Of a stretch of 64,000 nt of DNA, positions 34,691 through 45,517 are shown one piece after another. The translations under genes and the position numbers were made by a program. The DNA is from Flavobacterium fryxellicola (GTDB lineage Bacteria > Bacteroidota > Bacteroidia > Flavobacteriales > Flavobacteriaceae), in contig NZ_FRDK01000008.1 in NCBI RefSeq assembly GCF_900143245.1, positions 62,001 through 126,000 of the forward strand, written 5' to 3'. Position 1 is the first letter of the stretch, and the number at the start of each line of letters is the position of its first letter. The notes under the pieces are model-generated. The model saw only the letters and a program-made list of their open reading frames with translations. It was not told the origin of the DNA and did not search any database.

Positions 34691-35304
34691 TATAGTACCA
34701 ACAAAAATCCAAGGTCGATATTTTTAGTAGTATAACCCGAATTCTTTTTTTGTAGGCCGGCGTTAGATACGTGACGGATACTTGGCCTTAAATCAACGGT
34801 TATTCTATTAATTTTAAAAGTAACTCCCAAAGCAATAACGTCAGCAAAGGCAAAACCTTTAGATAATCGCTCCGTTTCTGTATCGGTAATCATTGGTCCC
34901 ACACTACCCAAAGCATAGAGACTGGCTTGATTAGAAAGTGGTTTCCTGACTAGAAATCCTAAATTCAAGACGTACTCTTTTATATCCTTTAACTTTGTGT
35001 ATCGTTCTCGTTTTTTTATGTAATCCGGTTCGTCCGGTTCAATAAAATACAAATTTAAGAGTTGGTGCGTTGCAAAATTAAGTTCTGGCTGGATAAGTAT
35101 TTGATAGCTGACTTTTTTTGTTTCTTTTACTTCAAAATAAAATTGCAACTTATAATAGTGATTTGTATAAGAGTAATTTTTATTTTCAAATTCAGTACCT
35201 AATCCATAAGCAAAACCCACTTGGACGTCCCTATTTTTGACTTGAGCAAAAGACAGCATCGAAAGACAACAAATAAACAAAATAAAAAAAACACTTCTAA
35301 ACAT
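34690..35304 (-). CDS. Hypothetical outer-membrane beta-barrel protein
   Basis: The protein has 204 residues with a signal peptide (1-20, ending SFAQ). The mature part shows repeated amphipathic strands (VQVGFAYGLGTEF, YYKLQFYFEV, VSYQILIQPELN, NLGFLVRKPL, ASLYALGSVGPMI) and ends in a strand (LGFLLVL), as in small PorT-like or OmpA-like barrels. Function is unknown. It is single, and its 3' end shares the terminator of lgt. Confidence 0.75.
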   Translation of the reverse strand: MFRSVFFILFICCLSMLSFAQVKNRDVQVGFAYGLGTEFENKNYSYTNHYYKLQFYFEVKETKKVSYQILIQPELNFATHQLLNLYFIEPDEPDYIKKRERYTKLKDIKEYVLNLGFLVRKPLSNQASLYALGSVGPMITDTETERLSKGFAFADVIALGVTFKINRITVDLRPSIRHVSNAGLQKKNSGYTTKNIDLGFLLVL

Positions 35305-35382
35305 AACTATTAATTTAAAAACAGACTATTACTTTTAAAACTCTGTGTTAAATTACTAAAAAAAAGTGTTGGAATTCAGGTA

Positions 35383-35418
35383 AAAAAAAGAGATTCAACT
35401 TTCGCTGAATCTCTTTTT
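35383..35418 (-). terminator. Terminator of secDF
   Basis: An 11-bp stem (AAAGAGATTCA / TGAATCTCTTT) followed on the minus strand by a run of T, 22 bp after the secDF stop. Confidence 0.87.
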
Positions 35419-35439
35419 GTAAAATTATATAAAAGCATT

Positions 35440-38412
35440 TTAGCTTTCTTGATGCGCTTTTTCTACTTTTCTTTTATCTTCTTTTGAAATTGTATCAACC
35501 AATACTGGCGTAGCAATAAACAATGAAGAATAGGTTCCTACTATAATACCAACCAACATTGCAAAGATAAATCCTCTAATAGATTCTCCACCAAAAACGA
35601 ACATGATTAGCAAAACGACAATCATCGTTAATGACGTATTGATTGTTCTAGACATCGTTGTATTAATAGATTGATTTACAATTTCAGCAAAAGTACCTTT
35701 AGTTTTTCCAGCTAAATATTCACGAACCCTATCAAATACAATAACTGTATCATTCATAGAATATCCAATAACCGTTAAGATTGCAGCGATAAAATGCTGA
35801 TCGATCTCCATACCAAAAGGCATGAATTTATAACACAAAGAGTAGATTCCTAATACAAAAATAACATCGTGTGCAACTGCAGCAATCGCACCTAAACTAT
35901 ATTGCCATTTTCTGTAACTGATCATCAAGTATAAGAAAACAATTGCCATTGCTCCAAGTACTGCCCAGTAAGCGTTAGTTTTAATATCTTCCGCTACTGT
36001 TGGCCCCACTTTAGAAGCTTGTAGAATCCCCACTTTTTTTCCTTCATACGCATTTACAAATTTATCATATGTAATGTCTGCTGAATAATGCTTTTTCAAG
36101 GTGCTAAACAACAATTTATTCACCTCTTCATCAGCTTTAATTCCTGGCTCTTGCACTTTATATTTCGTTGTAATTTTCAATTGGTTAGTATTACCAAATA
36201 CTTTTACTTCGGCACTACCTTCAAAAACTTGCGCTAATTCTGCTTTAACAGTTTCTGTCTCTATTGGTTTTTCGAAACGCACTTGGAATGTTCTTCCTCC
36301 TACAAAATCAACTCCTTGATCTAGACCATTTGTTGCTAAAGAAACAACGCTAATGATAACCACTATACTAGAGAACAAATACGTCCATTTTTTCATCCCT
36401 AAGAAATCAAAATGAAAGTTGTTAAACATATTCTTAGAGAAGTTAGTAACAAACGTCAAATTATTCTTTTTGCTAATGTTCCAATCAATAAAGATTCGCG
36501 CAATAAAAATAGAAGTAAATAATGAAGTTATAATACCAATCAATAATGTTGTAGCAAAACCTTTAATTGGTCCTGAACCAAAAATGAATAATACAGCACC
36601 TGTTAATATGTGAGTAACATTCGCATCAGTAATAGAAGACATTGCACCTCTCCAGCTATACGAAGTTTTAACAGCTTCTTCTAGCGTTTTACCGGCTCTC
36701 AATTCTTCTTTTGCTCTTTCATAGATAATGATATTTGCATCCACTGCAGTACCCATTGTAAGAACAATACCCGCAATACCAGGCAATGTAAGAACTGCTC
36801 CAAGACTTGCTAAAATTCCAAATAAGAATAGTAAATTTATGGCTAGTGCAATATTAGCGTACCAACCCGCTTTACCATAATAAATCATCATCCAAAGGGA
36901 TACAATTAGTAATCCAATAATTGCTGAATTAGTACCATTATCAATTGCTTCTTGACCTAAGGATGGCCCTACAACTTCTGATTGAACAATATCGGCAGTA
37001 GCTGGCAATTTACCTGCTCTTAAAACATTAGCTAAATCTTTAGTCTGTGTGACATCAAAAGCTCCTGAAATTTCAGATCTACCACCTGAAATTGGACCGC
37101 TTGAAACTCCTGGTGCAGAATAAACTACATCATCAAGAACAATAGCGATATTACTTTTTTGAGTGTAGGCTCTACCTGTTAATTCTTCCCAAGATTTTGC
37201 ACCTTGACCGTTCATTTGCATGGAAACTGCAGGTTTACCTGATTGATCAAAAGTATCTTTTGCATCAGTAATAACACCACCAGCCATCGCAGGCACATTG
37301 TCTCTATTTCCTTTTAAAGCATATAGTTCTAATACTTCAACATCTTTAGCTTTAGCATCTTTAATAGTAGTTGGTATACCCCAAACAAATTTAGCATAAC
37401 GTTGCTCAGCTGGTAAAAGAATTCGGATATCAGCTCTTTTCAAGTAACCATTAATAGTTGCCGTATCTTTTGGAGAGAAAAGCCCTAAAACTGGACCTCC
37501 ACCTTGTCCAACAATTTTATCAAATAAAGGATTTCCCCCTTTTTTTGCAGCTGTAGAATCTTTCGAATCTGTAAGCAAAGCACTTAAGGAATCCTTTACC
37601 ACTGGTTTAACCTCAGTAATGTTTATTTCTGTTTTCTTCAACGACTCATTAGCCGCCATTAAGAAATTACCAATTTCTTCAATTTTGTAAGTTTCCCAAA
37701 ACTGCAATTGAGCAGTGCTTGATAACAATTTCTTAGCACGATCTACGTCTTTTGCACCCGGAAGTTCAACAAGAATTTGGCCTGAATTTCCTAATTTTTG
37801 AATATTTGGCTGTGTTACACCAAATTGATCGATACGTTTTCTTAAAACGCCAAAAGCACTTTCTACCGATTCGTCCACTTTTCTTTTGATCACTTTTTGA
37901 ACCTCTGAGTCGGTCATTTGAAAATCAACACCACCTTCACCTTGCAAACTTCTGTTTGCAAAAATATCCGGAGATGCTAATTTCACAGTTCCTTTTGAAT
38001 TAGCTTCAAAAGCATCAAAAAACTTGTCTAAATACGATTTGTTCCCTTGTAAATCTGCAGTTGCATCAGCCAAAGACTTATTAAAAACTGGATTTTTAGA
38101 ATTATTCGATAATCCTTTTAGAATGTCTTTTACAGAAATTTGAAGGATAACATTAATCCCTCCTTCTAAGTCTAGCCCTTTATTGATTTGTTTATCACTT
38201 ACTTCATTGAAAGTAAAATTGGTAAACCCAAGGTTAAATACTTTTTCTTTACCGATAGAATCTAAATATTTTACTTCTTTGTCAGCATTCCCATTAGCAA
38301 AAGATTTTGCATCGTTTTTTACTTTGCTTGCAACAAATGTGAAAGAAAGTTGGTAAATACTTACCAATGCAAATAGAATTGCGAAAAATTTAATAAGTCC
38401 TTTATTCTGCAT
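35440..38412 (-). CDS. secDF: Protein translocase subunits SecD and SecF, fused
   Basis: The 990-residue single-chain SecDF is a proton-driven helper of protein export through SecYEG. The SecD part (about 1-640) starts with one membrane helix, has a large periplasmic region with GLDLEGGINVILQ (about 80-92) and the ELPGAKDVDRA block, then five C-terminal helices with GIVLTMGTAVDANIIIYER. The SecF part (about 660-990) has DFVGGRTFQVRFE and, near the end, the matching GYSMNDTVIVFDRVRE. The Bacteroidetes periplasmic insert around 270-390 is present. Fusion is normal for this phylum. It probably stands alone. Confidence 0.97.
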   Translation of the reverse strand: MQNKGLIKFFAILFALVSIYQLSFTFVASKVKNDAKSFANGNADKEVKYLDSIGKEKVFNLGFTNFTFNEVSDKQINKGLDLEGGINVILQISVKDILKGLSNNSKNPVFNKSLADATADLQGNKSYLDKFFDAFEANSKGTVKLASPDIFANRSLQGEGGVDFQMTDSEVQKVIKRKVDESVESAFGVLRKRIDQFGVTQPNIQKLGNSGQILVELPGAKDVDRAKKLLSSTAQLQFWETYKIEEIGNFLMAANESLKKTEINITEVKPVVKDSLSALLTDSKDSTAAKKGGNPLFDKIVGQGGGPVLGLFSPKDTATINGYLKRADIRILLPAEQRYAKFVWGIPTTIKDAKAKDVEVLELYALKGNRDNVPAMAGGVITDAKDTFDQSGKPAVSMQMNGQGAKSWEELTGRAYTQKSNIAIVLDDVVYSAPGVSSGPISGGRSEISGAFDVTQTKDLANVLRAGKLPATADIVQSEVVGPSLGQEAIDNGTNSAIIGLLIVSLWMMIYYGKAGWYANIALAINLLFLFGILASLGAVLTLPGIAGIVLTMGTAVDANIIIYERAKEELRAGKTLEEAVKTSYSWRGAMSSITDANVTHILTGAVLFIFGSGPIKGFATTLLIGIITSLFTSIFIARIFIDWNISKKNNLTFVTNFSKNMFNNFHFDFLGMKKWTYLFSSIVVIISVVSLATNGLDQGVDFVGGRTFQVRFEKPIETETVKAELAQVFEGSAEVKVFGNTNQLKITTKYKVQEPGIKADEEVNKLLFSTLKKHYSADITYDKFVNAYEGKKVGILQASKVGPTVAEDIKTNAYWAVLGAMAIVFLYLMISYRKWQYSLGAIAAVAHDVIFVLGIYSLCYKFMPFGMEIDQHFIAAILTVIGYSMNDTVIVFDRVREYLAGKTKGTFAEIVNQSINTTMSRTINTSLTMIVVLLIMFVFGGESIRGFIFAMLVGIIVGTYSSLFIATPVLVDTISKEDKRKVEKAHQES

Positions 38413-38592
38413 TATTACTAAAAATTAATTATTTTTTATTTATTTATTTTTGATTTAAACCCTGTATAATAACACTTTACATTCATTTTTACTATTAAAA
38501 AAGAACCTGCCGCACTACCTCATTTTTTTTAAACCGAGCAAATATATAATTAACGTTAAGATTAACCAATTTATTTGTAGATTAATCTCAAG

Positions 38593-38617
38593 AAAAAGAC
38601 TGCAAAGATGCAGTCTT
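38593..38617 (-). terminator. Terminator of mdh
   Basis: A 9-bp stem (AAGACTGCA / TGCAGTCTT) with a 4-nt loop; on the minus strand it is followed by five T, 20 bp after the mdh stop. Confidence 0.8.
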
Positions 38618-38637
38618 CCCTTTTTTATTTGTAAATT

Positions 38638-39573
38638 TTATATCAAAATCGATTTTAAAGCCTCATTCATTTGTCTGACAGCATCCGCACTTTTAGCAAA
38701 TAAAGCTTTTTCAGCATCATTAAGTTTGATGTCCAAGATTTCTTCTACTCCATTTTTGCCAATAATGCACGGAACCCCAATACAGATATCCTGCTGACCA
38801 TATTCTCCTTCTACAAAAACAGAACAAGCAATCATTTTCTTTTGGTCGTTCAAAATGCTATCTACTAAGAAAGCAACTGATGCTCCAGGAGCGTACCAAG
38901 CTGACGTGCCTAAAAGTCCTGTAAGCGTTGCACCACCCACCATGGTATCAGCAGCCACTTTTTGCAATTGCTCTTCAGAAAGAAATTGAGATACCGGAAT
39001 TCCATTATAAGAAGCCAATCTTGTTAAAGGAATCATAGTGGTATCACCATGCCCACCAATCACCATTGCTGAAATATCATTAGCTGGTTTGTCTAAAGCC
39101 AAAGACAAATAGGTTCTAAAACGAGAACTGTCAAGGGCTCCACCCATCCCAATAATTCTATTTTTTGGCAATCCAGTGGATTTTAAAGCTAAATAAGTCA
39201 TGGTATCCATAGGATTAGAAACCACAACAATAATAGTATCTGGTGAATGTTTTAGTACATTTTCAGCTACCGTCTTTACAATTCCTGCATTAATCCCTAT
39301 TAATTCTTCCCTTGTCATTCCTGGTTTTCTTGGAATTCCAGATGTAATAACTACTACATCACTTCCTGCTGTTTTCGAATAATCATTGGTAACGCCAGAT
39401 ACTTTAGTATTAAAACCAGTATTGGTAGCACATTGCATGATATCCAAAGCTTTACCTTCAGCAAAACCTTCTTTAATATCCAATAATACTACTTCGCTGG
39501 CAATTCCTCTATAAGAAATCACATCCGCACATGTCGCACCTACATTCCCTGCTCCTACAATGGTAACTTTCAT
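38638..39573 (-). CDS. mdh: Malate dehydrogenase
   Basis: The 311-residue NAD-dependent enzyme converts malate to oxaloacetate in the TCA cycle. It belongs to the LDH-like type. Signs are the Rossmann start VTIVGAGNVGATCA with D32 in VVLLDI (NAD preference), SGIPRKPGMTREEL with substrate Arg residues, VVSNPMDTMTYLA, and the catalytic GGHGDTTMIPL. Length is normal. It lies between secDF and gyrB on the same strand with its own terminator. Confidence 0.97.
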   Translation of the reverse strand: MKVTIVGAGNVGATCADVISYRGIASEVVLLDIKEGFAEGKALDIMQCATNTGFNTKVSGVTNDYSKTAGSDVVVITSGIPRKPGMTREELIGINAGIVKTVAENVLKHSPDTIIVVVSNPMDTMTYLALKSTGLPKNRIIGMGGALDSSRFRTYLSLALDKPANDISAMVIGGHGDTTMIPLTRLASYNGIPVSQFLSEEQLQKVAADTMVGGATLTGLLGTSAWYAPGASVAFLVDSILNDQKKMIACSVFVEGEYGQQDICIGVPCIIGKNGVEEILDIKLNDAEKALFAKSADAVRQMNEALKSILI

Positions 39574-39658
39574 ATTTTAAAGTTTAGTCGGTTATTTTTA
39601 TTTTTTGGTTAATTATTTAGCACTACATCGTTTGGCCAAGAGCCAACAGTTAGCGGTC

Positions 39659-41698
<2,040 letters not shown>

Positions 41699-41724
41699 TT
41701 ATTAACATTTGTTGATATAACTAC

Positions 41725-41754
41725 AAAAAAAACGCGCTCCAATTGGAGCGCGTT
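41725..41754 (-). terminator. Terminator of the first asnB
   Basis: A perfect 24-nt palindrome (AACGCGCTCCAA / TTGGAGCGCGTT), followed by a T run on the minus strand, 29 bp after the stop of the gene at 41784. Confidence 0.88.
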
Positions 41755-41783
41755 CTACATTTATAATAATTCAAATTATTGTT

Positions 41784-43400
41784 TTAAATCACCGCAGTTG
41801 TTTTAGCAATTTCAATATCCGCCTGAATGTGTGCGGCGTTTGCTCTTCCACTAGGATCTTGATTTTCTTGCCATTTGGGAATCCATTTCCTAACCGTTTG
41901 TGCAGCGCTTACTTGAGGGTAATATTTATTAAATATCGATCTGTAAAAATAAGCTTCTTTAGTCGCAGGAGAGTTGTATGGGAATTCTGTTGCAGCTCCT
42001 GCTAATTGCTCATCCGTAACTTGCGTGGCGCAGTATTCAATCAATTGATCAATCCAATGGTACCCCACTCCATCTGAAAATTGTTCTTTTTGTCTCCATA
42101 AAACTTCTGCAGGCAGATAAGGTCTGTCTGGCGTATCAAATGCTTTTCTTAATATGTATTTTTCTTTGCCATCATACGTTTTAGGCATTTTTTCTTCAGC
42201 TTTAATGCGAACTGACAAATCTAAGAATGCTTTGTCTAAAAACGGAACTCTTGTCTCTAAGCCATGTGCCATAGTCGACTTATCTGCTCTCAATAAATCG
42301 GCAGTAAATAATTTCTGAACTCTTTCGATAGTTTCTTTTTGAAAATCTTCGGCTGAGGGTGCGTTTGCAAAATACAAATATCCTCCAAAAATTTCATCCG
42401 CTCCTTCTCCGGAAAGCACTACTTTTACACCCAAATCGGTAATTGCTTTCGACAAAAAATACATTGGCGTACTCGCTCTTATGGAAGTCACATCATACGT
42501 TTCTAAATGCCAAATCAATTTATCTAATATTAGGATGCCTTCTTCGACAGTGAAGTGAACTTCATGATGTTCTGTCCCTAAATAGGCAGCTACCTTTCTG
42601 GCAGCTGCAGCATCAGGCGCGTCTGCATCCAAGCCGATTGAGAAGGAATGTAATTTTTTGCCACTCTCTGCCAACAATCGAGACGCAATTGCTGAGGTTA
42701 ACGAAGAATCCAATCCTCCCGAAAGCAATACTCCAATAGGCACATCGCTCATTAATCGTTTCCGAGTAGCCTCTGTTAGGGTCTCTCTAATTAATTTAAA
42801 ATCTAATTCTTGGTCTGCTTTTAAATAGTCTTCGTATTCCGGTTTGTAATATTTTACAAAACCAGTTTTTTGAGTGTAGTAATGACCTGGAGGAAAAGTA
42901 GAAAAGGTTTTGCATTGATCTGAAATAGACTTCATCTCTGAAGAGAAATAGATTCTTCCTCTTTCATCCAGTCCATAATACAGCGGCTTTACTCCCATTG
43001 GGTCTCTACCCGCTATAAAATCATCTCCATCAACTACAACAAAAGCCCAATCTCCATCTAGCCTGTTGCAAAAATCATAGCCAAACTCCTCATATAGATG
43101 CACAATAACTTCTGAATCTGACTTAGTTCTAAAAGTATGTGCTTTCAAAACACCATCTCTCAATTCTTGGTGATTGTAAATTTCGCCATTATGAACCATG
43201 TAGGCCGTTTTAGTACCTTGTATGGGTTGTTTCCCAGAATGTAAATCAATTATTGATAACCGTTCATGACTTAAAATATGACCTTTGTCCGTAATATGAA
43301 AATCACTTTCATCCGGTCCACGATGCGTCATTCTTTTTGACAGCTGTCTAAATAATTGCTCTTCTTTTCCTCTTCCAATAATGGCTAATATTCCGCACAT
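41784..43400 (-). CDS. asnB: Asparagine synthetase B (glutamine-hydrolysing), paralogue 1
   Basis: The 538-residue enzyme makes asparagine from aspartate, ATP and glutamine. It has Cys2 as the glutaminase nucleophile (MCGILAIIG), THRGPDES and NGEIYNH in the glutaminase domain (1-200), and the synthetase domain with the PP-loop VLLSGGLDSSL and GEGADEIFGGY. It is about 20 residues shorter than the second copy at 45518-47194 and clearly diverged. An amidohydrolase gene lies between the two. The duplication may give different regulation or substrate. Confidence 0.93.
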   Translation of the reverse strand: MCGILAIIGRGKEEQLFRQLSKRMTHRGPDESDFHITDKGHILSHERLSIIDLHSGKQPIQGTKTAYMVHNGEIYNHQELRDGVLKAHTFRTKSDSEVIVHLYEEFGYDFCNRLDGDWAFVVVDGDDFIAGRDPMGVKPLYYGLDERGRIYFSSEMKSISDQCKTFSTFPPGHYYTQKTGFVKYYKPEYEDYLKADQELDFKLIRETLTEATRKRLMSDVPIGVLLSGGLDSSLTSAIASRLLAESGKKLHSFSIGLDADAPDAAAARKVAAYLGTEHHEVHFTVEEGILILDKLIWHLETYDVTSIRASTPMYFLSKAITDLGVKVVLSGEGADEIFGGYLYFANAPSAEDFQKETIERVQKLFTADLLRADKSTMAHGLETRVPFLDKAFLDLSVRIKAEEKMPKTYDGKEKYILRKAFDTPDRPYLPAEVLWRQKEQFSDGVGYHWIDQLIEYCATQVTDEQLAGAATEFPYNSPATKEAYFYRSIFNKYYPQVSAAQTVRKWIPKWQENQDPSGRANAAHIQADIEIAKTTAVI

Positions 43401-43593
43401 AAAATACTTTTTTTATTTTCACCAACTCCAACCTAACAAATATGCAATAGCAGTTACAAATACAAAACACAAGCAGGGTATTTAATTACTATTTGAAACA
43501 AAAAAGTTAATTTTACATTAAAAACATAATCAAAACACCTCTAAATAGGAAATTCGAGTTACAATTACAAACTGTCACCAATATTCTAATCCT

Positions 43594-45219
43594 TTATTTG
43601 ACTTTCTGACCTTTCAAATAAGTATTCGAGGGTTTCATTTTTACGATTTTATCCGCTGCCACTTTCATTAAATCCTGATCGTACAGCACAAAATCAGCCC
43701 ATTTGCCTACTTCCAAACTTCCTTTTTCTTTTTCTTCAAAATTAGAGTAAGCGGCCCAAAGCGTCATTCCTCTCAACGTTTCGGCTCTTGTTAAAGCGTT
43801 TTCCATTTGGAAACCACCTTTTGGATATTCCTTACTGTCTTTTCGGGCAACAGCGGCATGAAAAGTAAGCATCGGATTCACTTCTTCCACAGGAAAATCA
43901 GTTCCTAGGGCTATCATTCCTGCTTTTTGAAGTAATTTTTTATACGCATACGCATTTTTAAGACGTTCTTTTCCCAATCGATCTTCCGCCCAATACATAT
44001 CGGAGGTCGCATGTGTGGGTTGTACCGAAGGAATAATTCCAGATCTGAAATAGTCAAAATCGGCTTCACGTAAAACTTGAGCGTGCTCAATTTTCCATCT
44101 TCGATCCTTTGTATCGGCTAAAACTTCTTTGTATATTTTTAAAATTACCGTATTGGCTGAATCGCCAATCGCATGTGTATTGAGTTGAAAATCTGAAGCT
44201 GCAATTTGTTTCGCAACGGTTCTCAATCCCGCTACTGGCGCTAACAAAGCACCATATTGGCCTGGTTTATCTGAATACGGCTTGTGCATACAAGCACCAC
44301 GAGAACCCAGAGCACCATCGCCATACATTTTAAAGGAACGTACATTGAGATGATCCGTTTTATAAATTCCTTTTTTTAAATACAAATCAATGTTTTTTTG
44401 ATTTGCTGTGACCATAGCATAGACATTTAGTCGCATGACTTTTGCTTTTTGTAAACTGTCCATCAAATGAATAATATCTGGATCTAATCCTGCGTCATTT
44501 ACTGTTGTCAAACCATAATCAAACATCACTTTTTCAGCATCCAACAAAGCCGCAATTTGTATTTTACGTGTTGGTTTTGGAATAATTTTAAAGACTAATT
44601 CCATCGGATTATCAACCAGAATTCCTGATGGCTCTCCATTTGCAATTTCAATTTGACCACCATCAGCTTTTGTATCTTTTGTAATTCCGGCTAATTTCAA
44701 CGCTTTACTGTTTACAATTATAGCATGCCCATCAACTCTATTCAAGACGACAGGAATATCCGGAAATGCAGCATCTAAATCAGCTTTGGTAGGATACTTT
44801 TTCACTTCCCAATCGTTTTGATCCCAACCATTTCCCACAATAAACGTTGGGTTTTTATCTTTTTGAAAAGCCTTTAAACGAGTAATTATTTCAGCCATGC
44901 TTTTAGTCCCCCGCAAATCAGCTTCCTGCAAACTTAATCCATAGCCGTAGAAATGGCAATGTGCATCAATTAAGCCAGGGTAAATGAATTTTCCATCAGC
45001 ATCAACCGTATTCTTTGATTCATATTGTTTCGAAATTTCACTATTGGTCCCAATAGCTACTATTTTTCCCTTTTCGATTGCCATAGCCGAAGCTATTCCA
45101 AAAGCGTTATCTACGGAATAAATTGTTGCATCTGTAATAATCGTATCAACGGAAATTTTAGTTTTTTGACTACAGGAAATCAATAACAATAAAGCAAGAA
45201 AAAGCGAAATGAATCTCAT
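43594..45219 (-). CDS. Amidohydrolase family lipoprotein (YtcJ-like)
   Basis: The ATG at 45219 gives 541 residues and a lipoprotein signal peptide (LLLLISC, Cys16); the longer frame to 45258 spoils it. The fold is of the metal-dependent amidohydrolase type 3: GLIDAHCHFYGYG gives the HxH metal site, NTHAIGDSA and KIEHAQVL supply later His ligands, and LGTDFPVE the Asp. YtcJ-like enzymes cleave amides or related compounds, but the substrate is unknown. It is probably periplasmic and lies between two asparagine synthetase genes. Confidence 0.85.
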   Translation of the reverse strand: MRFISLFLALLLLISCSQKTKISVDTIITDATIYSVDNAFGIASAMAIEKGKIVAIGTNSEISKQYESKNTVDADGKFIYPGLIDAHCHFYGYGLSLQEADLRGTKSMAEIITRLKAFQKDKNPTFIVGNGWDQNDWEVKKYPTKADLDAAFPDIPVVLNRVDGHAIIVNSKALKLAGITKDTKADGGQIEIANGEPSGILVDNPMELVFKIIPKPTRKIQIAALLDAEKVMFDYGLTTVNDAGLDPDIIHLMDSLQKAKVMRLNVYAMVTANQKNIDLYLKKGIYKTDHLNVRSFKMYGDGALGSRGACMHKPYSDKPGQYGALLAPVAGLRTVAKQIAASDFQLNTHAIGDSANTVILKIYKEVLADTKDRRWKIEHAQVLREADFDYFRSGIIPSVQPTHATSDMYWAEDRLGKERLKNAYAYKKLLQKAGMIALGTDFPVEEVNPMLTFHAAVARKDSKEYPKGGFQMENALTRAETLRGMTLWAAYSNFEEKEKGSLEVGKWADFVLYDQDLMKVAADKIVKMKPSNTYLKGQKVK

Positions 45220-45330
45220 AATTAACAATTTAGTTGTGCTAATATAAAAAAACTGCATTTAATATTGATTATTACCAGAGAAATAAACAGCATTTTAAAA
45301 TAAAAAATAAGTCATATATCGTGGCAACAT

Positions 45331-45360
45331 AAAAAAACGCTCCCGAATGGAGAGCGTTTC
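45331..45360 (-). terminator. Probable terminator of the second asnB
   Basis: Stem AAACGCTC.CC / GG.GAGCGTTT with a small bulge and loop GAAT; on the minus strand it is followed by seven T. It lies about 160 bp after the asnB stop at 45518, a rather long distance. Confidence 0.65.
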
Positions 45361-45517
45361 TACTGAACTTAAAATGTAAAACTAATAAATACTATAAAAT
45401 ACTTTTTTTTAACCATTAAGAATTTTAAGTCACATTAACCCTTAATATTCTTAATGGCTTTGCAGAAATAAAACTTGGTTTTTAGCTAAATAAATAAGTT
45501 GTGATTTTTATTTCAGA

